This document shows positions 1-7,878 of a stretch of DNA of 33,877 nucleotides, one piece after another (position 1 is the first letter of the stretch; each line of letters starts with the position of its first letter). The notes under the pieces were generated by a model. The model was given only the letters and a program-made list of their open reading frames with translations, searched no databases and was not told the DNA's origin. Source of the stretch: CAZEQJ01 sp964514385 (GTDB taxonomy: Bacteria; Bacteroidota; Bacteroidia; Cytophagales; Cyclobacteriaceae); the NCBI GenBank assembly GCA_964514385.1, contig CAZEQJ010000032.1, forward strand, positions 1-33,877, written 5' to 3'. Both the position numbers and the translations under genes were made by a program.

Positions 1-580
1 GATTCACATTTACAGCTTCAAGTATCAGATCTCTTTTCGGTACTGTATCCCCCACGCCAATGGCATGTACGATATAAGGGTAGTTTTTAAAATCGGGTGA
101 GATGCCTTCATTATACAATCCATCACTGAGCAATATTGCACCTGCGAGGTTGGTATTGTAAAATTCGTTGCTGATGTTTTCAAGAAACGAAGATAGGTTG
201 GTGGTTTCATTATCAAAGCCATCGCTTCCATTCATCGTCCTGAAAACAACATCGGCACGCGTGTCAAGCTCCTGAAAATCATGGATAAGCTCCATCAGTC
301 TTGCAGAGTCAGCTTCAGCCCCCACAGATTGTGAGTTGTCAAGAGCAATGACCCAGATAGGCTTGATGAACGTATTCTGAACGGTTTTGATCAGCGGTCC
401 CAGCAGCAGCAGGCCCAGCAGGGTAAGCGTGATAAACCGCGCTGCACCAAGCAACCGTCTCCACAGAGAGGGGATCTGGCTGGTTTTACTGTAAAAATAC
501 CAGGAGATTATCCCTGCAAGGGCAATTACCAGCAGGGATAACCAGGGTGAAATAGAAGTAAGTATTGAAAATTGATCCAT
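1..580 (-). CDS. VWA-domain membrane protein (3' part cut by window edge)
   Basis: The first 193 residues are visible and the frame is still open at base 1, so the C-terminal part is missing. Two hydrophobic segments (about residues 10-30 and 46-64) should anchor the N-terminus in the membrane. They are followed by a von Willebrand factor A fold: the MIDAS motif DNSQS lies at 81-85 after the strand IWVIAL, and LLSDGLYNEG at 150-159 matches the later VWA metal-site strand. Such proteins are often 600-700 aa in Cytophagales and are of unknown function; some resemble BatA-type proteins. The start lies 1 nt after the fabG stop on the same strand, so the two are probably co-transcribed. The VWA call is secure; the cellular role is not known. 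Confidence 0.8.
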   Translation of the reverse strand, partial: MDQFSILTSISPWLSLLVIALAGIISWYFYSKTSQIPSLWRRLLGAARFITLTLLGLLLLGPLIKTVQNTFIKPIWVIALDNSQSVGAEADSARLMELIHDFQELDTRADVVFRTMNGSDGFDNETTNLSSFLENISNEFYNTNLAGAILLSDGLYNEGISPDFKNYPYIVHAIGVGDTVPKRDLILEAVNVN

Positions 581-581
581 A

Positions 582-1328
582 TCAGGTAAGCATGCCTCCA
601 TCTACCTGGATGACTTGCCCGGTGATATAAGACGACATGTCTGCTGCCAGAAACACACAGGCATCAGCTACATCCCGGGGCGTTCCTCCCCGTTTTAAGG
701 GAATCGCATCGCGCCATCCTGCTACTGTCTTTTCATCGAGTTCGGCTGTCATTTCGGTTTCGATAAATCCGGGTGCTATGGCATTGGAACGGATACCACG
801 GCTACCCAGTTCCAGCGCAACGGATTTTGTAAAGCCGATGATGCCTGCTTTGGAAGCAGCGTAATTGGCCTGACCAGCATTTCCTTTCAGCCCTACTACA
901 GAGGTCATGTTTATGATAGAGCCGCTCTTCTGCTTCATAAAGGTGCGTGTGGCCGCCTTCACCGTATTAAAACACGATTTCAGGTTTATCCTCATAATGT
1001 CATCCCACATTTCTTCCGTCATGCGCATCAGCAGGTTGTCACGGGTTATACCTGCATTATTGACGAGGATGTCCAGTTGTCCGAACTCAGCCACAACATT
1101 ATCTATCAATTCCTGTGCTGCTGCAAAGTCAGATGCATCACTGCGGTACCCTTTTACCTTCTGGCCGGCGCTGCTCAATTCCTGCTCCAGCGCCTGTCCC
1201 TTTTCCACACTAGACAGGTAAGTGAAAGCAACCTGCGCTCCCTGTGCGACAAAAGTTTCGGCTATCGCCTTACCTATTCCCTTGGATGCGCCGGTTACCA
1301 GCGCTACTTTTCCTTCCAGTAGTTTCAT
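582..1328 (-). CDS. fabG: 3-oxoacyl-[acyl-carrier-protein] reductase FabG
   Basis: This is a 248-residue short-chain dehydrogenase of full FabG length. It carries the NADP-binding motif TGASKGIG at 12-19, the NNAG motif at 90-93, and the catalytic residues N115, S143, Y156 and K160 (YAASK). The C-terminus ITGQVIQVDGGM is typical of FabG. The enzyme reduces 3-oxoacyl-ACP to 3-hydroxyacyl-ACP in fatty acid elongation, in the cytosol. It is the first gene of a minus-strand unit with the VWA protein downstream, and a -7 box (TAAGTTTG) lies 39 nt upstream of the start. Many SDR paralogues exist, so the precise substrate is inferred from overall similarity, but the match to FabG is strong throughout. 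Confidence 0.93.
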   Translation of the reverse strand: MKLLEGKVALVTGASKGIGKAIAETFVAQGAQVAFTYLSSVEKGQALEQELSSAGQKVKGYRSDASDFAAAQELIDNVVAEFGQLDILVNNAGITRDNLLMRMTEEMWDDIMRINLKSCFNTVKAATRTFMKQKSGSIINMTSVVGLKGNAGQANYAASKAGIIGFTKSVALELGSRGIRSNAIAPGFIETEMTAELDEKTVAGWRDAIPLKRGGTPRDVADACVFLAADMSSYITGQVIQVDGGMLT

Positions 1329-1367
1329 TATTGAAAATATTTCTGTTCTGTAACTGATTTAATTAGG

Positions 1368-1375
1368 CAAACTTA
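1368..1375 (-). promoter_or_regulatory. candidate -7 promoter box for fabG
   Basis: On the minus strand this reads TAAGTTTG, a perfect match to the Bacteroidota -7 element TAnnTTTG. It would give a leader of about 35 nt before the fabG start. No convincing -33 TTTG is seen at the usual spacing, so the call rests on one box. Confidence 0.4.
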
Positions 1376-1412
1376 ATTGAAATATTACTAATATAGACAC
1401 ATAGATTGAAGA

Positions 1413-2528
1413 ATGCATTTTCTACTGAAAACGAAAAAGTATCTGTCGTCTCACGTTTTTCTGGTGGCAGGGCTGGTCAGCGTGGTCATGGTGACGCTCG
1501 TAAATTTTTATGGCCCCGGGCTTACCTATGACTCTATCGATTATCTTAAGGCATCGCAGCATCCCGCATTATTTCTTTCCGGCCAGCCTATTGAAGGTCA
1601 GGTTGTGCAGCGTCCCCCCGTTTTCCCGGTATTCATTAATTTGTTGAATAAGCTGCCCCTACTCGAATATCATATTATCAATGTACTGCTGATCATACTG
1701 AATACCTGGGTATTTTTCAGGATACTTAAGCCACTGCCCTTAGCCAGAAATACACGGTTGCTTTTTTATGTATTGTTTTGTTTTGGCATGCCGGTGCATC
1801 TGGCACATGCCTTTTTGTGGACAGAGTCATTTGTGATGTTGCTGATACTGCTTCAGGTATACATCCTGATACATACGAGAAGAGGTATCGGAGCCTCCCT
1901 GATCTGGATAATTGCCGGGACGGTAGCGGTGCTCACCAAAAACGGCTATATGTTGATTGTGCCTGTCTTTATGCTCTCGCGGCTATTGATAACCCGAAAG
2001 TTTTCTGATTATATCCTTTCCGCACTCTACGGACTATCGGCTTATGTGGCATTTAATCTATGGGCAGCGATAGTGGATAAACCATCCGGAGAAGCACTCG
2101 CCTTTCGCACCGGGTCAATGACGCTTGAGTATGTAAATGTTGTGACGGCGTGGTTTTTGCCAATGGTAATTCCCCTGCCCTGGAGGATAATAGTTGTAGG
2201 TGGTGTTGCCACTGTTTTGCTACTGATATTTTTAAGAAGGGAATATTATGATTTCAACCTTACCTGGGTATTCGGGTTTCTCTTTGTGCTCTATTTTGCA
2301 GGAAGGTCTTATTATTCACATGTTGATTATCAGGAAAGTGAGCAATATCTGAGCGTAGTATATCCTGTTTTTTTACTTTTTGGCGCAGGAATATTTGATA
2401 AGGTACGACATACCATTACACTTCGTGGTATCAGGGTTATCGAACTCCTTGCATGGGGATGGGCCGTGTACATGGTAGTGCGTGTGGTAAAAAACGATAT
2501 ATTCTGGATAAGTGATCGCTGGTTTTGA
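1413..2528 (+). CDS. multi-pass membrane protein, GT-C glycosyltransferase-like
   Basis: The product is 371 residues with about nine or ten hydrophobic segments and no cleavable signal peptide. After the first helix (about 15-33) comes an outer loop with GPGLTYDSIDYLKAS, and then RPPVFPVFINLL. An acidic residue just after helix 1 followed by a proline-rich re-entry is the general layout of GT-C glycosyltransferases (ArnT/PMT type), which use polyprenyl-phosphate sugars. A second acidic site, WTESFV, lies near residue 137. I cannot assign a substrate, and the GT-C idea is inference from layout, not from a recognised family signature. The gene is divergent from fabG and 91 nt upstream of lpdA, which has its own promoter box. 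Confidence 0.55.
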   Translation: MHFLLKTKKYLSSHVFLVAGLVSVVMVTLVNFYGPGLTYDSIDYLKASQHPALFLSGQPIEGQVVQRPPVFPVFINLLNKLPLLEYHIINVLLIILNTWVFFRILKPLPLARNTRLLFYVLFCFGMPVHLAHAFLWTESFVMLLILLQVYILIHTRRGIGASLIWIIAGTVAVLTKNGYMLIVPVFMLSRLLITRKFSDYILSALYGLSAYVAFNLWAAIVDKPSGEALAFRTGSMTLEYVNVVTAWFLPMVIPLPWRIIVVGGVATVLLLIFLRREYYDFNLTWVFGFLFVLYFAGRSYYSHVDYQESEQYLSVVYPVFLLFGAGIFDKVRHTITLRGIRVIELLAWGWAVYMVVRVVKNDIFWISDRWF

Positions 2529-2568
2529 TCAGTGGCGCAGCCTATTAGGTGGTTTCGTCTAATCGGTT

Positions 2569-2576
2569 TAAATTTG
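2569..2576 (+). promoter_or_regulatory. candidate -7 promoter box for lpdA
   Basis: The sequence TAAATTTG is a perfect TAnnTTTG box, 43 nt upstream of the lpdA ATG in the 91-nt gap after the membrane-protein gene. No clear -33 element is visible at 17-21 nt spacing, so confidence is moderate. Confidence 0.45.
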
Positions 2577-2619
2577 CTGTTCGTTATTTAGAGCTAATTA
2601 AATATAAAACAAATACGAT

Positions 2620-4011
2620 ATGCCTTCAAAATATGATTTGATTGTAATTGGAAGTGGCCCCGGGGGTTATGTTGCAGCGATACGTGCGAGTCAACTGGGT
2701 ATGAAAGTAGGGGTGGTCGAGCATGCAGAGCTCGGTGGCATATGTCTCAACTGGGGATGTATACCTACCAAGGCGCTATTGAAAAGTGCTCAGGTGTTCG
2801 AGTATATTCAGCATGCTAAGGATTATGGCATTGAAGTAAAAGATGCCAAAGCTGACTTTGAAGGCATGGTAAAGCGAAGCCGTGATGTTGCCGGCGGCAT
2901 GAGCAAGGGAATACAGTTTCTGTTTAAGAAAAATAAGATCGATCATATTCAGGGCTGGGGTAAGCTGAAGGCAAAAGGACAGGTGCTGGTGTCCAATGAC
3001 GGGAAAGATGAAGTTTACGAGGCCGATCATATTATCGTAGCTACCGGAGCACGAGCCCGTGAATTGCCGGCACTGAAGATCGATAATGAAAAAATAATAG
3101 GATACCGCAAGGCCATGACCCTGGAGAAAATGCCAAAGAAAATGGTGGTTGTAGGAAGCGGTGCCATTGGTGTTGAATTTGCGTATTTCTATCATACTAT
3201 CGGTGTAGATGTGACAATAGTGGAATTTATGCCTCGTATTGTCCCTAATGAAGATGAGGATGTAAGCAAGCAGCTGGAGCGGATTTATAAAAAGAGTGGC
3301 ATGAACATCATGACAAGCTCTGAGGTGACCCATGTCGATACCAGTGGCAAAGGATGTAAGGTGACCGTAAAAACGAAAAAAGGGGAGGAAAAGCTGGAAT
3401 GTGATGTGGTATTATCTGCTGTTGGGGTAGCCTCAAACATCGAAAATATTGGCCTTGAAGATCTGGGTATTGCCACAGACAAGGGTAGAATAGTAGTGGA
3501 TGACTACTATCAGACCAATATCAAGGGTATTTATGCTATTGGCGATGTGATCAAAGGGCCATGGCTTGCTCATGTGGCTTCAGCAGAGGGCATCATCTGT
3601 GTTGAAAAAATAGCAGGGCATTCGCCGGAACCGCTCGACTATAACAATCTGCCGGGATGTACCTACTGCTCCCCTGAGATTGCTTCAGTAGGCTATACAG
3701 AGGCTGCTGCAAAAGAAGCCGGATATGAAATCAAAGTGGGTAAATTTCCATTCAGCGCCTCAGGTAAGGCAAGTGCAGCCGGCGCCAAAGATGGTTTTGT
3801 AAAGGTAATCTTTGATGCCAAATACGGTGAGTGGCTGGGAGCCCATATGATAGGTGCCAACGTAACGGAGATGATTGCTGAGGTAGTGGCTGCGAGAAAG
3901 CTGGAAACTACAGGGCATGAAATCATTAAATCTGTTCATCCACACCCTACCATGTCAGAAGCGGTTATGGAAGCTACGGCTGCCGCATATGATGAGGTGA
4001 TTCACATTTAA
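2620..4011 (+). CDS. lpdA: dihydrolipoyl dehydrogenase (E3)
   Basis: This 463-residue flavoprotein disulfide reductase regenerates lipoamide in the 2-oxoacid dehydrogenase complexes and the glycine cleavage system. The FAD-binding motif GSGPGGY is at 11-17, the redox-active pair C42/C47 sits in GGICLNWGCIPTK, the NAD-binding motif GSGAIGVEF is near 179-187, and AIGDV marks the second FAD contact. The catalytic base pair H442/E447 is in HPHPTMSEA. Length and all active-site residues are intact. No E1 or E2 genes lie beside it, so it is a stand-alone E3 here and may serve several complexes, including the GcvT pathway encoded at 10541. A strong terminator follows. Confidence 0.96.
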   Translation: MPSKYDLIVIGSGPGGYVAAIRASQLGMKVGVVEHAELGGICLNWGCIPTKALLKSAQVFEYIQHAKDYGIEVKDAKADFEGMVKRSRDVAGGMSKGIQFLFKKNKIDHIQGWGKLKAKGQVLVSNDGKDEVYEADHIIVATGARARELPALKIDNEKIIGYRKAMTLEKMPKKMVVVGSGAIGVEFAYFYHTIGVDVTIVEFMPRIVPNEDEDVSKQLERIYKKSGMNIMTSSEVTHVDTSGKGCKVTVKTKKGEEKLECDVVLSAVGVASNIENIGLEDLGIATDKGRIVVDDYYQTNIKGIYAIGDVIKGPWLAHVASAEGIICVEKIAGHSPEPLDYNNLPGCTYCSPEIASVGYTEAAAKEAGYEIKVGKFPFSASGKASAAGAKDGFVKVIFDAKYGEWLGAHMIGANVTEMIAEVVAARKLETTGHEIIKSVHPHPTMSEAVMEATAAAYDEVIHI

Positions 4012-4040
4012 GGGCGAATAACGGATCTACAGCTATCAAC

Positions 4041-4074
4041 AAAAGCCTGCTTTCCATGGAAAGTGGGCTTTTTT
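4041..4074 (+). terminator. rho-independent terminator of lpdA
   Basis: AAAAGCC pairs with GGCTTTT, enclosing a small TG/TG mismatch and an inner stem CTTTC-CATG-GAAAG, followed by a run of T. It begins 30 nt after the lpdA stop codon, and its T-run abuts the repeat region that follows. Confidence 0.85.
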
Positions 4075-4174
4075 AGTTGTTTTGGGTTTGTCGTTTCCAA
4101 TCCCGTTCGGTATCGGGGTTTCCATTCGTCACAAAAGGTTTTCCATTCGTCACAAACTCAAAAATTGTGGGATT
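4073..4174 (-). other. micro-ORF without ATG, FVTNG repeat peptide
   Basis: Between a TGA and a TAA the minus strand is open for 33 codons. It contains two FVTNG units seven residues apart and then NPDTERDWKRQTQNN. No ATG, GTG or TTG precedes the repeats in this frame, so translation as an independent gene is doubtful. The stop codon falls inside the T-run of the lpdA terminator. It may be a dispersed non-coding repeat whose codon periodicity is a by-product of the 21-bp unit, or a relic of a coding sequence. I do not assign a function. Confidence 0.3.
4119..4156. repeat. two-copy direct repeat, 21-bp period
   Basis: The 17-nt unit TTTCCATTCGTCACAAA occurs at 4119-4135 and again at 4140-4156. 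The copies are identical, and the 21-bp period equals seven codons. It lies in the 190-nt convergent gap between lpdA and the binding-protein gene. The rest of the gap holds the lpdA terminator and nothing else recognisable. Confidence 0.85.
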
Positions 4175-4202
4175 TCATCGCTTCAGCAGATACTGCATTC
4201 TC

Positions 4203-4967
4203 CTATTCGATAAGACCTATCCTTTGAAGAATTCTTTTCACACCGCTGATCAGCTCATCCATATCCGTTACCCCGGGCTGTGCCCATTGTATATCCTGCG
4301 CCCATGCCCTGGCATTTTCAAGTGTGATACTAAAATCAGCCGCTACACGCTGTGCAAGCGCTTCCCTGTTTTCCATAAGCTCATAAGAGATGGGGAATAC
4401 TTCTTCAATCAGCTTATTCAGCTGGCTAAGCTTATGTACACCTTCCTTGCTCATCACATAGACAAAGGCCGGCCATGGTGTAGGTATTTCATCGACTCTG
4501 TCCAGTGTGCCATTATCTACATAGGGGCTTGTCATGTATTTTTCCCATAAAAAAAGTCGTGGTGAACGGGTCAGCTCACCGATAGCACCGTCTATCGAAT
4601 GACAAACCTTGAAGTCGGGCCCGGTGATTTTATGCTTTTCCATCCACAAATAGGCCATAAGGTGCGAGCCTGAACCCATCCGGGATACAGCAAACGTGTT
4701 TTTCACCGGATCGGCAATGCCACTGTGTTTATGCACCCCCCATATCAGCGGACTTTGTGTATAAATATCCACTATAAAAGCTTCCAGCCCGTCTTCTATA
4801 GCCTTTATAGCGCCTTCGGTGAGCATCAGGGCGACATCCAGTTCCTCTTCCTCGAGCAGCTGTCGCATCGCACCGGTGCCGCCGGGCACATCCTTCCATA
4901 TAAAATTGCCGTGATGTAATTTCCACGGCAGGTTGAAATGTTCGGGTACTCCACCAATTTTAAGCAT
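4203..4967 (-). CDS. Ca3427-like periplasmic-binding-fold protein (cytosolic form)
   Basis: The product has 254 residues and resembles the Ca3427 family of type 2 periplasmic-binding-protein folds, which are related to NMT1/thiamine-precursor and nitrate/taurine binding proteins. Visible landmarks are the N-terminal MLKIGGVPEHF strand, GGTGAMRQLLEEEELDVAL near 29-47 (ligand-loop helix and the 'D-A-L' strand), SRMGSGSHLMAYL near 94-106, and FKVCHSIDGAIGEL. There is no signal peptide or lipobox, so unlike transporter binding proteins it probably stays in the cytosol. Its start overlaps the end of the EamA transporter by 8 nt, implying co-expression. The family is recognised from memory with fair confidence; the ligand is unknown. 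Confidence 0.72.
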   Translation of the reverse strand: MLKIGGVPEHFNLPWKLHHGNFIWKDVPGGTGAMRQLLEEEELDVALMLTEGAIKAIEDGLEAFIVDIYTQSPLIWGVHKHSGIADPVKNTFAVSRMGSGSHLMAYLWMEKHKITGPDFKVCHSIDGAIGELTRSPRLFLWEKYMTSPYVDNGTLDRVDEIPTPWPAFVYVMSKEGVHKLSQLNKLIEEVFPISYELMENREALAQRVAADFSITLENARAWAQDIQWAQPGVTDMDELISGVKRILQRIGLIE

Positions 4968-5829
4968 GATTCAATTCCTCCTTTCTTAACTTCTTGTCTT
5001 TGTAGTTCTTGTATACAATATTGGAAATCACCCCCGCCAACACCAGCGCCATGCCGGCGAAGGTCATCAGGTTAAAGACCTCACCAAAAAATATAAAGCC
5101 AAAACTCAGGGCCCATATGATGCCCACATAGCGTATACTGGCCACTCTAGACAGCTCCTCAATCTGGTATGCGCGGGTCATGAAATACTGGGCAAACTGG
5201 GTCAAAATTCCTATGGCAAGCAATATGAGCCATTCCGACCCCTGTGGCATTACCCAGTGAAAAGCTGACCATGCACCGGAAAGCGGCGCCGTGATCAGGG
5301 GAAAATACATGATGATCACGAGGGGATGCTCGTCCGTTTTTATTTTTCGTATCATATTGTAGGCAAGACCTGCAAACACAGATGCCACCAGCCCGGCAAT
5401 GACATAAATCCATTCGACGCGTTCGTCAAACTGCCTGATGACAAAAACGCCGGACAGGGAAACTAAAAAAAACACCAGCTGCAGCAGATAAAACCGCTCT
5501 TTTACAATAAGGACACCAAAAAGCACGGTAAATATCGGCGCTGTGAACTGCATGACAACGGCTGTAGCCAGCGGTATGCGTTGCAAAGTGAGGAAATAGA
5601 GGGTTAAGGCAATGGCACCAAAAACGCCACGCAGGATAAGATACAGTCTTTTTTTGCCCCATATCGACACGCCCTGGTGCATCAGGATACTCATGCTTAT
5701 GACCAGCGAGATGACAGACCGAAAAAAAACAACTTCAACAGCAGGTATTCCGGGTACCATTTTGACACAGACATTCATCAGGGAAAACAAAACAGATGCA
5801 AGCAGAATATATTGTACTCCTTTGGACAT
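4960..5829 (-). CDS. EamA/DMT-family drug/metabolite transporter
   Basis: This 289-residue protein has about ten hydrophobic helices arranged as two EamA repeats: the first starts at residue 1, the second near residue 145 (VIAGLVASVFAGLAY). Typical DMT features are the FRSVIS turn after helix 2, the LTLQRIPLATAVVMQFTAP stretch in helices 3-4, and SIRYVGIIWALSFGFIFFGE near the end of repeat 2. Members export or exchange small metabolites across the inner membrane; the substrate cannot be read from sequence. The C-terminal tail is lysine-rich and cytosolic. It overlaps the downstream binding-fold gene and lies 29 nt after lolD, so a three-gene minus-strand unit is likely. Confidence 0.88.
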   Translation of the reverse strand: MSKGVQYILLASVLFSLMNVCVKMVPGIPAVEVVFFRSVISLVISMSILMHQGVSIWGKKRLYLILRGVFGAIALTLYFLTLQRIPLATAVVMQFTAPIFTVLFGVLIVKERFYLLQLVFFLVSLSGVFVIRQFDERVEWIYVIAGLVASVFAGLAYNMIRKIKTDEHPLVIIMYFPLITAPLSGAWSAFHWVMPQGSEWLILLAIGILTQFAQYFMTRAYQIEELSRVASIRYVGIIWALSFGFIFFGEVFNLMTFAGMALVLAGVISNIVYKNYKDKKLRKEELNHA

Positions 5830-5858
5830 GTAATAGCAACCCGGGGGTATGGTGAATG

Positions 5859-6518
5859 TTACTGTTTTATAATTTTACCGTCTTTCATGAGCACTGTGCG
5901 GTCACTCATGCCTGCCAGCTGCTCATTGTGAGTCACGATAATAAAGGTTTGTCCAAAGTCATCCCGCAGTTTAAAGAAGAGCTGATGCAGCTCTTTGGCA
6001 TTCTGGCTGTCAAGGTTGCCCGAAGGTTCATCTGCAAAAATAATTCGCGGCTCGTTGAGCAATGCCCTTGCCACAGCTACACGCTGCTGCTCACCCCCGG
6101 ACAGTTCGGAAGGCCGGTGTTCGCTTCTGTCTGCAATCCCAAGGTAATCGAGCAGGTCCATGGCCTTCTTCTTTGTTGCGGATACATCCTTTTTAGCAAT
6201 GAAGCCGGGCATGCATACATTTTCGAGGGCACTAAATTCAGGAAGGAGATGGTGATATTGAAATATGAATCCCATATTCTGATTCCGGAAGCGTGCCAGC
6301 CGTGATGCAGAAAGCTGGAAAGGATTGCCCAGTCCTTCAAAAAACAATTCGCCTGCATCTGGTTTATCCAGCGTACCGGCTATCTGGAGAAACGTACTTT
6401 TTCCTGCTCCGGAGGAACCTACAATTGAAACTACCTCACCTTCAGCAGCTTCAAAATCCACTCCTTTTAGCACATTTAGATCTCCGTATGATTTTGTTAG
6501 GCCTGTTGTACGTATCAT
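5859..6518 (-). CDS. lolD: LolD-like lipoprotein-release ABC ATPase
   Basis: A 219-residue ABC ATPase of the LolD/MacB-type subfamily. Walker A GSSGAGKST is at 34-42, the signature LSGGEQQRVA near 139, Walker B IIFADEPSGNLD just after it, and the H-loop VTHN near 196. The 'SGNLDSQN' D-loop and the short length are typical of LolD, the energy-coupling subunit that powers release of lipoproteins from the inner membrane to the outer-membrane carrier. No LolC/E permease is adjacent, as is common in Bacteroidota where the subunits are scattered. Related ATPases (FtsE, MacB-type, YknY) are possible alternatives. It is first in a likely unit with the EamA and binding-fold genes. Confidence 0.82.
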   Translation of the reverse strand: MIRTTGLTKSYGDLNVLKGVDFEAAEGEVVSIVGSSGAGKSTFLQIAGTLDKPDAGELFFEGLGNPFQLSASRLARFRNQNMGFIFQYHHLLPEFSALENVCMPGFIAKKDVSATKKKAMDLLDYLGIADRSEHRPSELSGGEQQRVAVARALLNEPRIIFADEPSGNLDSQNAKELHQLFFKLRDDFGQTFIIVTHNEQLAGMSDRTVLMKDGKIIKQ

Positions 6519-6622
6519 AAAATTGTTTGAGTCGTGAAATTATAAAATTTACTGTGAAACGTTTACTTGATTACTTACAGACATTCCTCTATTTTCGCTC
6601 CTGATATCGCGGAAAGCTTCCG

Positions 6623-6630
6623 TATCTTTA
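6623..6630 (+). promoter_or_regulatory. possible -7 box for sucC
   Basis: TATCTTTA matches TAnnTTTG except for the final base, and it lies 16 nt before the sucC start. The divergent lolD-sucC gap (6519-6646) must hold promoters for both genes, but no perfect box is visible. Weak support. Confidence 0.28.
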
Positions 6631-6646
6631 GATAAAATCTCAACTG

Positions 6647-7858
6647 ATGAATATTCACGAATATCAAGCAAAGGAAATCCTGAGTAAATACGGAGTTCGT
6701 ATCCAGCAGGGCATTGTAGCAGAATCACCTGAACAGGCTGAAAAAGCCGCTCAAAAACTGAATCAGGAAACCGGCACATCGTGGTATGTAATAAAAGCCC
6801 AGATCCATGCCGGAGGCCGCGGCAAAGGTAAGGTCAAAGAAACCGACAGCAATGGGGTTGTGCTGGCAAAAGCATTGGACCAGGTAGCGCCAAAAGCTAA
6901 GGATATTCTCGGAGGCACGCTGGTAACACATCAGACCGGGCCTGAGGGCAAAGTAGTGAATAAGGTACTTATTGCAGAAGATGTATATTACCCCGGTGAG
7001 AATGAACCGAAAGAATATTATCTCTCTATACTGCTGGATCGTGCGAGAAGCTGCAATGTGATCATGGCTTCTACTGAGGGTGGTATGGATATCGAGGAAG
7101 TTGCGAAAAATACGCCAGAGAAGATTATAAAAGAATGGATCGACCCTGCACTGGGCTTACAGGGATATCAGGCTAGAAATATTGCTTTCCAGCTGGGCCT
7201 TACCGGAAACGCATTTAAGGAAATGGTCAAATTCATTTCCAGTCTGTATAAGGCCTATATCGGTTCTGATGCCAGCCTTTTTGAAATAAACCCGGTATTG
7301 AAAACCTCCGATGACAAAATACTGGCAGTAGATGCAAAAATGAACCTCGACGACAATGCCCTTTTCCGTCGTCCTGACCTGCTGGAGCTCAGAGACATTT
7401 CCGAAGAAGCACCGGAAGAAGTAGAGGCAGGAGAATCAGGCCTGAATTATGTCAAGCTAAACGGTAACGTGGGCTGTATGGTCAATGGTGCAGGACTAGC
7501 CATGGCTACCATGGATATCATTAAACTTTCCGGTGGTGACCCTGCCAACTTCCTTGATGTAGGTGGTGGAGCAAATGCCGAAACCGTTGAGAAAGGCTTT
7601 AGAATCATCATGCAAGATCCGAATGTAAAAGCCATACTGATCAATATTTTTGGTGGTATAGTACGATGCGACCGAGTGGCCAATGGCGTAGTGGAAGCTT
7701 ATAAAAGTATCGGAAACATTGATATTCCCATCATAGTACGCCTTCAGGGTACCAATGCCGAAGAAGGAGCTAAAATCATTGACGAGTCAGGTCTTAAGGT
7801 GGTTTCCGCCATTGTATTAAAAGATGCAGCCGAGAAGGTGAAAGAGGTACTGGCGTAA
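6647..7858 (+). CDS. sucC: succinyl-CoA synthetase (ADP-forming) beta subunit
   Basis: The 403-residue product begins MNIHEYQAKEILSKYGV, the classic SucC N-terminus. It has the ATP-grasp region with HAGGRGKGKV (about 54-63), the metal/ATP segment FEINPV, the CoA-ligase C-domain with NGAGLAMATMD and LDVGGGA, and INIFGGIVRCD near the dimer/power-helix region. It joins succinate and CoA with ATP, or the reverse, in the TCA cycle. The partner sucD (alpha subunit, phospho-histidine) is not in the window, so the complex is encoded at separate loci. The ATG choice is firm because the conserved motif begins at residue 1. A terminator follows 30 nt after the stop. Confidence 0.96.
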   Translation: MNIHEYQAKEILSKYGVRIQQGIVAESPEQAEKAAQKLNQETGTSWYVIKAQIHAGGRGKGKVKETDSNGVVLAKALDQVAPKAKDILGGTLVTHQTGPEGKVVNKVLIAEDVYYPGENEPKEYYLSILLDRARSCNVIMASTEGGMDIEEVAKNTPEKIIKEWIDPALGLQGYQARNIAFQLGLTGNAFKEMVKFISSLYKAYIGSDASLFEINPVLKTSDDKILAVDAKMNLDDNALFRRPDLLELRDISEEAPEEVEAGESGLNYVKLNGNVGCMVNGAGLAMATMDIIKLSGGDPANFLDVGGGANAETVEKGFRIIMQDPNVKAILINIFGGIVRCDRVANGVVEAYKSIGNIDIPIIVRLQGTNAEEGAKIIDESGLKVVSAIVLKDAAEKVKEVLA

Positions 7859-7878
7859 TCCTGAGGAAAGCCGGAACA

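Noticed and set aside
2776..3333. 185-residue open frame antisense to lpdA
   Set aside because: Low-complexity composition, no family features, fully covered by a firm lpdA coding frame.
4077..4550. 157-residue rightward frame over the repeat and the binding-fold gene
   Set aside because: Most of it is antisense to the conserved binding-fold gene; only the repeat part is of interest and is reported separately.
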